From Hortaea werneckii (Eukaryota; Ascomycota; Dothideomycetes; Mycosphaerellales; Teratosphaeriaceae), in the NCBI GenBank assembly GCA_037044905.1, contig JBAOKB010000077.1, positions 867,129 to 931,128 of the forward strand: a stretch of 64,000 nucleotides of DNA, read 5' to 3'. Below, one piece after another: positions 33,800-45,328 of the stretch. The first letter of the stretch is position 1. Every line of letters begins with the position of its first letter. A program made the position numbers and the translations under genes. The notes under the pieces were generated by a model that saw only the letters and a program-made list of their open reading frames with translations, had not been told where the DNA came from and did no database searches.

Positions 33800-35320
33800 T
33801 CAACTATTGGCTTGCCCGTGTTGGTGCGAATCATAGATCGTATGCCGCTCGACCTGCCACTGTCTTTGCGCACCGCCTGCAGAAACTCTGGTGTTGTTGA
33901 TCCCCTGGACTGGTATATACCTTTCCGGCACTGGTGGGTCGGAGCCTCGCCGCTCACGAGTGACCTGATCCACACTCGTTTCTACCTCAATGTCATTACG
34001 AGTCCCCGAGCTGTCGTTGGAGCCATGCGAATGGTCCGAGAGGCTGGCGAGCTCGACGATGCCCTCTTCCGATGCTGCCTCACTGCCTCTCCTTCGAAAG
34101 CAGTCTGCAAAGGGCGAATTGCCGCTTTTCGCTCGTTTGTGGCCGCGTTGCATACGCTCATTCGCTGCTGCGCGCAGAGATGGCAGAGGGCGAACAGAAA
34201 TGCGTGAGTCTGCTGCGCTCTTCTTCAACGAGTCTTGCGTAGACTCGGACTGGCCGGAGACAGGTGTCTGGTGTGATCGAATAGAGTCGAGCACCGTTGG
34301 GAAGAACTTCTGGATAAGACCCTTCAATGTCGGAGCGCATGAGCAGAGGATCGCAGTGTTTGCCTCCACACAGCTCCAAATGGCTGGCAATGGGGAATTC
34401 CAAGTGGTATCCGGCGACACCGCCAATGGGTAGATGTACGCTAGACGGAGGACGGACATGAGACAGGTGCTGCAAAGCGTCAGTATTCCGAAATCGCCAC
34501 TCGTGCGACAATTTGCTTACAATCCGCCCAATGCAAACACCCACATCAGTATCATTCTCTGCCTCCGAGGAATGGCCAACTGATGAATCAAAGGAAGTGG
34601 CAGTAGCGTCGTCGCCAAGTCGGTCGCAATATTGATGGCCGCATTGGAATACCTGAACATATGTGAGTGGTAAGAATCGCTGGCCGGCATTCGAAAAACT
34701 CACCAGAGCGCCAGCCGTGGCATGCAACCCTCAATGTCCCAAGATGACTCTGTCCAGAACTTCGCTACAGGGACACAAGTGAACATCCCGCTGAATACCG
34801 CCCATATGCCCCATACGACGACGATGCATAGGAGGACATAGCACGCCCGTGTGAAGTTTGTGTGTGGGAAGATGCGAAGATACTGCAACAGGATCGACAG
34901 CTTCGTGCAGGCCAGGGAGGCGTAGTACAGCCAGATGAAGTTCCAGAACCATGCGAATGCGTTTCGAACATTGGAGGAATCTAATGTGGCTTGGTGAATG
35001 CCCATGCCATAGTTTGCTGCCTTCAGTCAGCTCAAACGTCCGCATGAAACGATCGATGAGGCCTAAACCAACCTTGTTTGCAGATGGACACGCCCATCGC
35101 GATAGAAAGTATCTATGGTGTTCTGTTAGCGGCAGCGATGCATATAAGCTGTGAGTATACTTACACAGGCAATGCAAATGAATGCATCATCCCAGCCAGA
35201 ACGACGAACAATGAAAAGTCGGGTGTACAGCCTCAAGGCGACCACGAGGCAGGCTAGAACAGTGAAAACAATGGTCGTGTCGTATATAGACCTCTGCGAA
35301 GCGTGCCCGGAGAACTCCAT
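33800..35320 (-). CDS. SAT4 / fungal rhodopsin-like seven-helix membrane protein, 436 aa
   Basis: Five exons: 35320-35165, 35112-35073, 35016-34704, 34652-34521, 34469-33800, with introns of 51-56 nt and standard borders. Helix 1 is TTIVFTVLACLVVALRLYTR, followed by RRSGWDDAFI, the signature of the family. Further helices: FAWFWNFIWLYYASLACTKL, ACYVLLCIVVVWGIWAVFSG, and INIATDLATTLLPLPLI. The motif KLSILLQYLRIF and the DxxT-type loop match SAT4/Pth11-like proteins. The C-terminal 170 residues are a Ser/Arg-rich cytoplasmic tail. Such proteins are plasma-membrane candidates for surface sensing. No Cys-rich CFEM domain precedes the helices. Confidence 0.88.
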
Positions 35321-37959
35321 GATTGGCAACGTTTAGCCCGTGTTGCAGGCAGGTGAAGACTGCTCGGACAAACAGAAGAACAGTTGACGGGCGAACATAT
35401 CGTGTCTTGTAAGAGTGAGTCGCAGTCGGGATATAGGCCAGGGGTTGGAGTACTCGACAGCGAGCGAATGATTACCTTCGCTCATCGGACGCCACATCTC
35501 CTAGAGATCCTCTTTGCGACAAGTCCAGAATGCATAGTAAATCCAGCGATCCTAAAGACCGGGGGGACGTTAAAAGCCAGCTAGAATATGCATGAAGCGA
35601 GACACGTTCTGACCGAGGGCCACATGGCCAATCGTCCACCGTTGTCACGTAACGGACTGGGGCGAACCTGTCACCTTAGCAGTCTTATGTTAAACCTGTC
35701 ATAATAGTCCTACATGCAGCTATCCTCCTTTGTCGTGACTTGCAGCGGGCCTATTTCCACCGCTCTGGGGCCGAGGGACTCGGCATCGCGGCCTTTAGGG
35801 CTATCCACCGCGGGCGGGATGCAAGCCTCTTCAATTTTTTGACGTTCGATTGGAGGGTGCTGGGTCGGACTCGCTGCATGCGTTCGCCATTGATATACAC
35901 CTAAAGTTGATCTTATACATAAGTTCAGTTCTCGACGGCTGATGCAGCCAGGTGATCGGGTGAACGATCGACGACAGGCTCGACCACTATCAAGCCATGT
36001 AAACGACCCCGACGTCCTGAACCCGGCGGTGGGCGGCGCCGGAAAGCAACGCCGCGAAGACAGCAGAATTTTCGCCTAGTCTTCAGTAGCAGCGGTGGCA
36101 GAAGAAATCTGATTGCCGCCTCACTACTGTTTCGGTGATGTCTTGCAGAAGCGGCGGTCGTCTCGCCAGGGTGTACAGTACAGTACAGTACAGTAGGGAG
36201 AAAGTTAGCGAAGCGAGCCGGCAAGAGGGAACGCTACTATCAGTTCCGCGAGCGCCCCGGCCCAGCAGACTAGGGGGAGTCCATAAAAAATGCCCGGTAC
36301 AGGCATCCTAGGAGTTCGAGAGACGCAGGACACGAGGTTGAGCTCCGCCTCCGACGAGCCAAGGGGCGAACCGACTACAGCGTCTATCAAATGCACGAGA
36401 AGAGGTAAGGGTCGTCGTGTTCTCATTGTAGTGACCAACGACAAGCGATATGGCCACTGTTAGCACTGAGGCGATCTTTCACAGCGCAACTCCCGACATT
36501 TGGATTGCCGGAAGAAAGGCAGGTGAATCTTCTTAGCCCTAGAGTGTCATTTTGGACCAAATTCTGCACGCCTGCAGGAACAGTAGTGATTTTGAGGTTA
36601 TCATTGGCGAGACAGACCCTTATGTGGACGTATTTCAGCCCTGCATCTTCGTATTCCTCAACACTGCATGGGTGACATATGAACCGATGACGTACGGGGT
36701 GCGGGTTTTGAATATACGGTCGATGTATAAAATATGCATATAGCGACCAGGCCTGTCATTCATCATTCATCCAGCCCAGCGCCACGGCCGCGCTAGTCAC
36801 GGGCGCGAATCACAATCGTTCCGATCTGCGTAACCGTGCGGATCAGGAAAATCATCACCAGGTTGACGAAATGACCACCAGGTTGGCGAAATTCTCATCA
36901 ATTTTCGCAAGTGGATTGTACTAATGTCGGCGCGCGACGAGCTGTTCGAACACGCACACCGCCAGGTCGTTTGTTATTAAAGGAGACTGGTATCGTTCGA
37001 CTGATCACAATAATGCAAGATGGACGTTGGGCAGTTCGCCTATGCCGGGCGGGCGTAGATGCAGATGCCCTGCCTGTGCAGATCCATCTCACACCAACCG
37101 GTTGTCACGTTCCTGAATCTCGAATGGCCTCGTTCTACCAGGCGCCGGGGGCTACATGAGTCGGTCCAGACGACTGTTTGCTCGCTTCGACCTCAAACCA
37201 TTTGCGAATCTTGTCAATTAGGCCAAGTGCATTATCGCCATCGACGGCGAAGCGCAAGTCGATCCTACTCGGGTCGGCTGGAGGTTTGTCCAACGACTTG
37301 CGCGTTGTCTGGCCGAGTCATCGCATGATCACCTGTCACCACTACACCGCTGCTGATCAAGAGGGCTGAACATGCGTTCCAGATTCAACAACAGGTCTCA
37401 GTCTCTCGCAGATGTCGCTAGTGCTCATCTCACCATGGAGGCGATTGGCATCTCGCCAAGTCCTCCGTGGCATGCTGCCAGAAAGGCTTGGTGATGGTAA
37501 AGTGCTCAGCCAGACCATCTTGATCACAGGATCTGGGCTTTCGAGCTGATGCATCAGATGCATCGTGACACTTGCCTTGGACGGGGGCTAGAGGCGCCGA
37601 TCTCAGCGTATTCCCTTTCCCTCCTCCCCTGCAATTTGCCAAGGCGGCTACGATCCTGGACATTCCTGAAGCCGGACCTGTCAAGGCGCGTAACCTGCAG
37701 AAACGGAGATGCGTGAGGCTCTTCCCAGAATCCCGCTGGAGCACCTGTGAGCAGGAAGACTGGAACATGCCAGCTCAGGTTGCGATTTGCTACTGTACAG
37801 TCGTCTGGCACCCTATCATGATAAACGCCAAACCACTCAGAGATGGCCATAATGACTGATGAATCAGGAACATGGATACAGCAATCAATTAATTAGGCTT
37901 TTTACTACGTACTTCCAAATTACGCCTAAGACCAACCACGGCTACGTCCTTCTCCCACC
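35321..37959. other. Long gene-poor interval
   Basis: 2.6 kb with no supported gene. It contains a short ACAGT tandem (about 36172-36195) and an imperfect direct duplication of about 18 bp around 36855-36895 (caccaggttg-gcgaaat). No clear transposon remnant or AT-rich RIP block was seen. Confidence 0.5.
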
Positions 37960-39957
37960 TTACGACGTGAAGCTCGTTTCGGCATCCCCATCGACATGAC
38001 CATCCTTGTGGCTCGCAACAGTGCTGCCGCGGGAAAAGATCCGGACAGATGACGACCTGTTCCCACCGTGGCTGTGCCCATTGGCATGCGAGTGCGAGTG
38101 CGTGCGCGAGAAGCTGGCACGGCTGCTGGAATCCACCAGCCTCTCATACTCGCGGCACTTCTCCTCGTAGAGCGAGTTGGAGCGGTCACGCTCGGAGTCC
38201 GCAGCCACGCGCGCCGAAACGGCGGCTTCCCTCTGCTCGCGCGCTTCGCGGAGCAGCACCCGCAGGTTCTCGATCTCGTACTCCAGCTCGCCGCAGTCGT
38301 CGCCCCAGTCCTCGATGCGCTCCGTCACCGTTTCGTACTTGCTCTTGAACTCTTCGACTTCGCGGCGCAGGTGGTCGCGGTCGTAGGTGATGGTGCGGAT
38401 CTCTTCCTGCAGCCGGAAGATCTTCTCGTTGAGCGTGCGGATCTCGCCCGTGAGGTCACCCTGTCCGCCGCGGATCTCCTCCCGTTCGCGCTCGATCGTC
38501 GTGATGCGCTCCGAGGACGCGGACAGCTCCGAGCGGGAGTTGGAAAGGCGGGTTTCGGTCTCGGTCAGGCGAGCCTCGAGGGTGGTGACCTTGTGACGGT
38601 GGTCGTTCACGGTCTGGCGCTCACGCTCCAGGTCATCGCGGTACTGGTCCCTCTCGATGATGGCGTGTCGCGTCTCGTCGGACTTGGAGTTGAGGCGCTG
38701 CTGGAGACTGGAGATCTGGCTGTCCCTTTCCATCAGCAGCTCGTCTTTGGTGGCGACCGTGCGGGTCTCCTGCTCCAACTTGATAGAGATGTCCGAGTGC
38801 TGGGCCTCCACCCTCTCCAGCTCGAGCGACTTGTCTCTCAGCTCCCGCCGAAAGTTGTCTACATTGCTGGCTTGCTCATCACGGTCCAGCTCAGTGGTGC
38901 GGAGTGTCTCCTTGGTGTGGTGGAGCTCACGCTGCAAGCGAGTGTACTTGTCGTTGACCTCATTCAGCTCATGCGACAGGTCGTCAGCCTTGGAGGAATG
39001 CTTGCGCACATCATACAGCATGCGATCCTTCTCCGCAAGCAAGCTGGCCTTCTCCAACTCCCACGCACGAGTGCGCTCCGTCAACGTCCGCACTTCCAGG
39101 CTGGATGAATCCAACGAAGTCTGCAAGTCACCGTTGCGAGATTTCAGGTCGGCCAGCTCACGGCTGACACTGCGGTAGTCGCTACGGTACTTTTCAACTT
39201 CCTCACGCGTGCGAGTATGCTCCTCTTCCGTAGTCTTCAGCCTGCTCTGGGCGCCGTCGAACTGACTCTGGAGTTTCTCATAGTCGTTCTGAGCACGGAT
39301 CATCGAAGACCGGATCTCAGTGATCTCGGTCTTCTCGTGATGCGTCGAGGTCTCGCGGTCCGAGAGCTTCTTGCGCAATTCGGTGATGGTTGCTGCAGCG
39401 ATGGAAAGCTCATTAAGCAGTCGTGCGACTTCCTGCTTGCGGTCATCGACGTGCTGTCTCTGAGACTCTTGCTCAATCTCCATGCGCTCCATGGAGGCGG
39501 TCAGCTCGTCGATCTGGACCACAAGCGACTCGCGCTCCTTGTCGAAAGCCTCACGGTCGGAGATGAGTCTCGACCAGTACTCTCTGAGCGAGCCAGCTTC
39601 CTTAGAAGCGCCCGTCATCAAGTCCATGAGGGACATGAAGCTCTTCTCAGCCTGAGCGAAGTGCTCCGACGACATCTTCTGACGATGGTTCGACATGAAC
39701 GAGCTGCGACGAGACGAGGTGCTCATCTGGCGAGACGAGCGAGCGAGAGCTCGTGCGCCTTGAGACTTCTGCAGGGCGAGGCCCAGCGAGCTTGTGCGTC
39801 CGCCAGTAGGCGTCGCTGGCTCTGAGAAGATGTCGCGATCCTTCTGGAGGTTCTGGCGCATGATCTCGTATCGGCTCGGGCTCATCTCTTGATGCTCCCC
39901 AAGCAATCCAAGAGCTGGAAGGCTTGTGCCGTTTGTCATCGTGGCGGTGGCGGCCAT
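37960..39957 (-). CDS. Fungal coiled-coil protein, 665 aa
   Basis: Single exon. Residues 1-110 are Ser/Arg-rich with a conserved-looking start (PSRYEIMRQNLQKDRDIFSE). Residues 110-600 are almost continuous heptad coiled coil (Glu/Arg/Leu/Ser-rich). The C-terminus is Ser/His-rich with an HSHSHANGHSHGG patch. The architecture suggests a cytoskeletal, septal-pore or trafficking scaffold, but a coiled coil alone does not tell which. The antisense strand shows several long open frames that are shadows of the regular codon pattern. Confidence 0.8.
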   Translation of the reverse strand: MAATATMTNGTSLPALGLLGEHQEMSPSRYEIMRQNLQKDRDIFSEPATPTGGRTSSLGLALQKSQGARALARSSRQMSTSSRRSSFMSNHRQKMSSEHFAQAEKSFMSLMDLMTGASKEAGSLREYWSRLISDREAFDKERESLVVQIDELTASMERMEIEQESQRQHVDDRKQEVARLLNELSIAAATITELRKKLSDRETSTHHEKTEITEIRSSMIRAQNDYEKLQSQFDGAQSRLKTTEEEHTRTREEVEKYRSDYRSVSRELADLKSRNGDLQTSLDSSSLEVRTLTERTRAWELEKASLLAEKDRMLYDVRKHSSKADDLSHELNEVNDKYTRLQRELHHTKETLRTTELDRDEQASNVDNFRRELRDKSLELERVEAQHSDISIKLEQETRTVATKDELLMERDSQISSLQQRLNSKSDETRHAIIERDQYRDDLERERQTVNDHRHKVTTLEARLTETETRLSNSRSELSASSERITTIEREREEIRGGQGDLTGEIRTLNEKIFRLQEEIRTITYDRDHLRREVEEFKSKYETVTERIEDWGDDCGELEYEIENLRVLLREAREQREAAVSARVAADSERDRSNSLYEEKCREYERLVDSSSRASFSRTHSHSHANGHSHGGNRSSSVRIFSRGSTVASHKDGHVDGDAETSFTS

Positions 39958-41019
39958 GGTTCAATGTGCACCGGAGGATCAACAAGAGAATGGAATTGTT
40001 CAGGTCAGAGGGAGGAGGTGGTTGCGATTGCGAATGGACAGGGCGAGTGCGCCTTTTTCAGCGCCCGACCTCCTCTGCCATCGCATTCTTCTGCCCATCC
40101 GACCGGACATGACGTCCTCCAGCCCAATGCAGGGACATACGTGAATTTTCCCCTTTGGGACGTCGACGACTCCATCGTGTCGTGCAGATCATGGCGATTA
40201 AAGCGATTGAATGGAGTGCGATTACCGCAAAGGGTAACCACACGTCGAAAGCTCGTGGAGCTCTGGAGGGCCGTCGCTGTACTGGTCCGGCGTTTAAACT
40301 GCTCTTTGGGTGGTATAGTATAGCTGTAGTTTAACTGCGCTGCATTAGTTCGCACTCGCAATTGAGGGGTTATGACGTGAAAAGTTCCACGGGACAATCC
40401 CAAAGTTGTTTGATCGTTCGGTCCATGAGCGATGACAAGTAGAAATTCCGGTGATGGTAAATATCTGTATCATTTGGTGCTTTTGCAAGAAGATGGGGTT
40501 GTATGCTGTCGTGGTTCATAAGTACGAGGGGGGAGAGTACTGTGTTGCACTAGATATCCGGAAAGCCGGAAGCTGCCCGTCTCCGCAGCCGTCGCCAGCT
40601 GTATCCGACCCAGACTATTCGCGTCTGGTACAGCTATGGTGGAGGTAGCTTCGTCAGAGTTGACCAAAAAACCTATGGATTGGCGTGGTTAGTCTCGGAG
40701 AAAATGCGAGTAGATCTTCGGAGTGGTTCGTTGCGCCAGATCCACTGCTTCGTCAACCTTGCAGCCGGTTGCCTGTGTCGCAGTCATTGATCGCATATTG
40801 TCCTGGCGGCAGCAGTCTACTCGCCATAGCGAGGAAGTTGTGAACCAAACGTTGACCACGATGGGGTTGCAGTACCAATACAATTCGTTAATATTATGTT
40901 ACTACCGTATACGTTCTCCCGGACTTTCCATTACTCTTTGCGGTCATCTCTCGTTACATATGATATGTCCTCGCATGTTGTTGAAGACATCCCGTCTCAG
41001 CATTTGAAATTCCATCTCG
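39958..41019. other. Intergenic, no supported gene
   Basis: 1.06 kb between two minus-strand genes: promoter of the coiled-coil gene on the left, 3' side of the next gene on the right. Nothing else recognised. Confidence 0.5.
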
Positions 41020-43263
41020 TCAATCGCTGTCGCTTTCGCTTTCACTCTCGACACTGCTACATCTGGCAGGCACACTGCTCACCACGCTCATCTCTCGCTG
41101 AGCTCTCTGCTCAAGAGATCCTTCCGGCTCCTCTCCTTCCTCCACGGCCGCAATCGCTTCAGCCTGATGCGCATGCGCCGTGCCACTGCTTCGATTTGCG
41201 ACCAATCGTCTGTTCTCAACGACTCTAGCCCTTGCGGCTCGAAGCCCTCTTGTCGTCAGTGGACGTCTACCTTCCACCCTGTCGCTTGAAGGTTCGCGTT
41301 GCTGACGTTGCTGCTCGAGTCTAGTCTGGAAAAGATGAACCTCGCGCCTCCTCGCGGCGCGCAAAGCTCGATCGCGCGCTCGAGCAGCATCCTGCCGAGC
41401 TCTCTCGATTTGGTCAGTTAGCCAGTGCTCAGATTCGTGGTAGAAGTTCAATGAACCACAGGCGGGTATTGCGGCCCTGGGTTGAGGCTCGTTGAAGCAT
41501 GCTGCGAGCTTGTCTTGAAGCATGTGAATCTGGACTTGATAATAACTCATTTCTTGTAGTCTTGCCGGTTGCGTCAGTGTCTTTTTATCTGAAGACGTGG
41601 CTTGCTTATCAGCTGAAGATTGTGCGTCCTGTGGGACATGGGAAATGCGTCGCAAGCACTCCGCCAGTGTCGAGTCTACCTTGGTGAAGCAGATGCTGAT
41701 CTTGGCGCGGTGCTTGGGAAGGAGCTCCATTTCGAGTGGCCTGACTTCTGTGGCGGCGATGAGGCGGGAGGTAAGGTCTAACAAGAGCTTCGCAATGCGA
41801 TCAGCAACGAACGTCCCGCGCGCGTGCTGGCGCTTGCAATGGGCTTGAAATTCTGGACGCTGGTGCATGGGCTGTTCTGGTGCCGCTCGACTTGCTAGAC
41901 AATGATTCTCATCGAAGAAGGCTTGGTAATGGGTCGCCTCGACGTCCCCAGACTTCTCCAGTACCCCATCGCAGTGTTCTGCAGCGTCTGCAAGAGCCGT
42001 GCACCACAACGTCACTGTTCGACTGTAGAACTCAACGGGGTTGGTCTGGTGTCGTAGCGGATGAGCGCTTAGCTGGTCCATCGCCTCCCGAGCCTCGTCT
42101 ACTTGCTTGTTGAAGGTGTCACGAATAGTCCGTTTTGCAATGGCGATATCGAGCGCACCAGAGTCTTTGGCCTGTTGCTCGTATGGCGGCGCCAAAGTCT
42201 CGTCCTCTAGATTACCATAGGCGGGAGGAAGTTCGGCCTTCATCTGCTGCTGCTTCAACTCCGATCTCTCCTCATTTTCCAGCCTCCGTATCGCTTGCAA
42301 GTCCTCTTCCATGGTCCGGTTGACATCGAGCATGTGTTCAACCTCCTCCCTCCACGCCTCGCGCTCTCCTTCAGCGAGCCGGGTCCGCACCTTCTCATGC
42401 TCATTCTCCTCAAGCAGCCGGGCGACGTGCTCGTCGTGATGGGCCCTCAAGCTCTCACACTCACTCTTCAACGCCTCCCGCTCGCGTTGATAGCGCTTGC
42501 AGGTGTCCAGCACCGACTGGTGCATCTGCCGCTCCTTGAGTATGTCCAGGACCATATCTTGTTTGATTTTCAGCTCTCGCTGCTCCTGCTGTTTGAAGAC
42601 CTGCTCCAGGGTGCGGCGAAGCATGCTGACCTCGCCCTCGGCGGCGTGCAGAAGACGAGCATCGGCGTACATGGGCGGCGGATTCTGGTTCAGTGAGTGC
42701 TGCGGCTGCAGATCGGCAGCAGGCGTAGTCGGGCCTGCGATGACCGTGCCGTGACCGCCTACAGCAGCAGCAGCAGCAGCAGCAGCAGTAGCAGTAGCAG
42801 TAGCAGATGGTGGTGCATCACGTGGGTGGAGTGGAAACGATTGCAAGAAAGAATGGCTGCGACCATACCCAGGAGGGCCTTGAATAGGGTCGGAATGGGT
42901 TAGGCGTGAGGTGGAGTGATCCGCAGCGCTGCCGTGTTTGGTCCTCTTGAAAGGTGGGTTTGCCGCATTGGCTCCGGTGTTATCATGAGATGGATCTGGA
43001 CTGATGTCGGGATCTGGTGCCTCCAGCAAGCGTTTCGAAGGACATGGGCTTGGCGATGGAGCTTGAGGGCGTTTGCGGCGGAGCTTTGGCGGCATTGCGA
43101 AGGACTGAAGCTGTCTACTGTTTGGTGGTACCGAGGCTGATCCCAAGAGTCGACCGTGAGCGCACGTGACGACGAGGGCAGTGTCTGTGGGCTTGGAGCG
43201 TTCCTGCCTGTCTGGATAGGAAGAGAGGTGGGATGGCTTGGACGGGGAGTCACCCGGACCCAA
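41020..43263 (-). CDS. Orphan coiled-coil protein with poly-Ala tract, up to 747 aa
   Basis: Single minus-strand frame. The first Met gives 747 aa, but MPPKLRRKRPQAPSPSPCPS, starting at 43095 (691 aa), looks more like a true N-terminus with its basic nuclear-type signal. Residues 155-170 are an Ala/Thr then poly-Ala run encoded by a CAG/GCT microsatellite. A central coiled coil (LRRTLEQVFKQQEQRELKIK onward) follows. Two PY-like motifs (LPPAYGN, LAPPYEQ) could be WW-domain ligands. The C-terminus is Arg-rich then acidic (ESESESDSD). No named family; function unknown. Confidence 0.65.
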   Translation of the reverse strand: MGPGDSPSKPSHLSSYPDRQERSKPTDTALVVTCAHGRLLGSASVPPNSRQLQSFAMPPKLRRKRPQAPSPSPCPSKRLLEAPDPDISPDPSHDNTGANAANPPFKRTKHGSAADHSTSRLTHSDPIQGPPGYGRSHSFLQSFPLHPRDAPPSATATATAAAAAAAAVGGHGTVIAGPTTPAADLQPQHSLNQNPPPMYADARLLHAAEGEVSMLRRTLEQVFKQQEQRELKIKQDMVLDILKERQMHQSVLDTCKRYQREREALKSECESLRAHHDEHVARLLEENEHEKVRTRLAEGEREAWREEVEHMLDVNRTMEEDLQAIRRLENEERSELKQQQMKAELPPAYGNLEDETLAPPYEQQAKDSGALDIAIAKRTIRDTFNKQVDEAREAMDQLSAHPLRHQTNPVEFYSRTVTLWCTALADAAEHCDGVLEKSGDVEATHYQAFFDENHCLASRAAPEQPMHQRPEFQAHCKRQHARGTFVADRIAKLLLDLTSRLIAATEVRPLEMELLPKHRAKISICFTKVDSTLAECLRRISHVPQDAQSSADKQATSSDKKTLTQPARLQEMSYYQVQIHMLQDKLAACFNEPQPRAAIPACGSLNFYHESEHWLTDQIERARQDAARARDRALRAARRREVHLFQTRLEQQRQQREPSSDRVEGRRPLTTRGLRAARARVVENRRLVANRSSGTAHAHQAEAIAAVEEGEEPEGSLEQRAQREMSVVSSVPARCSSVESESESDSD
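42762..42806. repeat. (CAG)9 plus (TAGCAG)3 microsatellite within a gene
   Basis: Nine CAG triplets run into alternating TAG/CAG triplets. On the minus strand they read Ala/Thr then poly-Ala in the orphan coiled-coil gene, so length changes stay in frame. Confidence 0.9.
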
Positions 43264-44247
43264 CGCGGAAGGTTGGCAGTGATAGAGTGAAGGAAAGAAG
43301 GAAGGGAGCGAGGAGCGCAGCAGCTATCTTTATATTAGATAGGAACGTAGGAGATAGGAACAGGTCCCGTCCTAGGAGGTACATAGTATGTATCCATTGC
43401 AGTCCACGCCGACACCTCTCATCTCATTCATGTTGGTAGCAGCGGAGGGAAGCTCGGACTACGTCGGCTAATGGAGGACGCGTCTCGCCGACGTCGCGTC
43501 GTTTTCCCGTCGCGTCTTGTATTACCTGACAGTCGGTGGTGAAACAGTCAGTCACCCGAGGGGAGAAATGAGTGTTTCACTGACTACCTAGGTACCTTAG
43601 GTACCTAGTGACCAACCTTCACGGTAAGAGAGGCTGCATATGTGATGCGTAGAGTGGGAAGTCGTGCGAATCAAGGCCTCACCCCAACCATGACAGGCGC
43701 CCAAAAACGGCACCGCAGACGTATCCATCCGCTTCTACCGTAAGAGCATTGCTTCCTGTGGAGATAGGGTATGGGATGGGGGTACCGTGGGTCAGGTACC
43801 TTCGCACCTACATTACCTTGGAGGTTACCTTACCTACCTTACCTAGGTACTAGGCAGGTATGCCTTGGAGGTAATGATTGATGAGGTCTAGGTAGCTCGA
43901 GAATTGATGGCTCCATTCTCAACATCCCCTCGATGGCAAGTCGCGCTTCGGGGAATCACCGGCTGATCACGCGTTCGCGTCCATCCTTTGCCGGGGCCGT
44001 GCAAGAAGTTCCCATCCACTTGCACATGCACGAGGAGACACATGCATGTCCTGGCTTGATTCAGACACGCCCATATGTACATGCCATCGGCTAAGGCGCT
44101 CTCAAACATGCAAAGGTGACGCCGGTCTCTGTGCATGAACTTCTGACAAGCCCCAAACAGTCACGTCGCATTCCGCGGCTCACTCACTTGGTAGCTTCCT
44201 CCACTCCATTAATATTTCCAGATTCTCAGAACACATCTCCCACCGTC
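43264..44247. other. Divergent intergenic region with CCTAGG palindromes
   Basis: 984 bp between divergent genes. TACCTAGGTA occurs at 43585-43594 and 43840-43849, embedded in further TACCTNAGGTA-like words (43585-43610 and 43815-43860). No coding frame. Confidence 0.55.
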
Positions 44248-45328
44248 ATGGACGACCGCTACCGGTTCGACAAGATTGGCTACCAGACATTTGCAGATCT
44301 GCTGTCCAAGTACCCGTCCATCATTCCGCCTGAACTGCAGCCTCTCGACCATCAGCGTCTCAATACCATTCCTGCTGCCATTCAGCAGCGCAACCCCAAA
44401 TTCCTTCCCAAAGATGAATTGCTCAAATTGACAGAATGGAAGCTGTAAGTCTTGGCCGTGTCTGACAACCTTTGACATGCATTGACGCTTTGATAGTTCA
44501 CATGGCAAGTTCCGCCCGACACTCCAGAAATTGGTCGACAGCAACGATGTTATGACCGTCAAGACAACTGCTATAGAAGCTTACCGCATGTTGCCGCCGA
44601 CGAATACCACTGCACCTAGCACAGAGAACATACAAAGAGTTCTGGATGTGTTCACTCGCCTGAAAGGGGTGGGTGCCGCTACCGCCACTCTCCTCATGGC
44701 CAGTTACGACCAGAACAACATCCCTTTCTTCTCGGACGAAGTGTACCGCTGGATACACCACGACGATGCGCCCACTAGACCTGCCTTGAAAGGCGGAGGA
44801 GCCAGCGGGTGGACCCGCGAAGTGAGGTATACGATCAAAGACTACCTAGACTTCTATCCGAAAGTCCAGCAGTTGAGAGAGCGACTCAATCTCGAGTCCA
44901 ATGATGCGCATGTGACTGCACTGGATGTGGAGAAAGTCGCTTATGTTCTTGGAACTCCCGCAAGAGTGCGGAAGGAGCGTCTGCCCGAGGTGATGAGCAT
45001 CATTTTCGGAACAGAGCCTCCACCCAGTGGCAAGCCGAAGAAGCGAAAGTCTAAAGCTGAGGACAGTGAGGTTGCTACGCCTGCTGCAAAGACGCCGAAA
45101 CGGAAAGCATCAAACGATGACGAGGGAGCAAGTGCGAAATCGAAAAAGAGCTCGAAGAAGTCTAAAGGCGCCGAGACTGTTGTCGAAAACGAAGACGTGG
45201 CGAGCACATCGATTCAGCAGACAAGCCAGCGCTCACAGCGGCGAGTGAAGTCCAAGAAGGCGGACAAGGGGATGACAGAAATGGAGACAGGGCAGATGCG
45301 GAACCTGTTTCTGAGCCAGCTCCATTGA
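44248..45328 (+). CDS. Conserved protein with helix-hairpin-helix-like core, 342 aa
   Basis: Two exons: 44248-44444 and 44497-45328; donor GTAAGT, acceptor GATAG. The joined protein begins MDDRYRFDKIGYQTFADLLS and keeps the conserved block EWKLSHGKFRPTLQKLV across the intron. A central helical part, VFTRLKGVGAATATLLMASY, looks like the HhH element of DNA-glycosylase-fold proteins and is followed by PFFSDEVYRWI. From about residue 240 the protein is Lys/Ser-rich with several nuclear-localisation-like runs. No catalytic Lys/Asp pair of glycosylases can be assigned by eye. Nuclear nucleic-acid binding is inference. Confidence 0.75.

Noticed and set aside
35321..37959. Possible transposon remnant in the gene-poor interval
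   Set aside because: No terminal repeats, no transposase or reverse-transcriptase motif and no AT-rich RIP signature could be recognised by eye.
38068..39825. Long plus-strand frames opposite the coiled-coil gene
   Set aside because: The minus-strand frame is a regular heptad coiled coil with an intact start and stop; plus-strand frames have composition of reversed Glu/Arg/Leu codons only.
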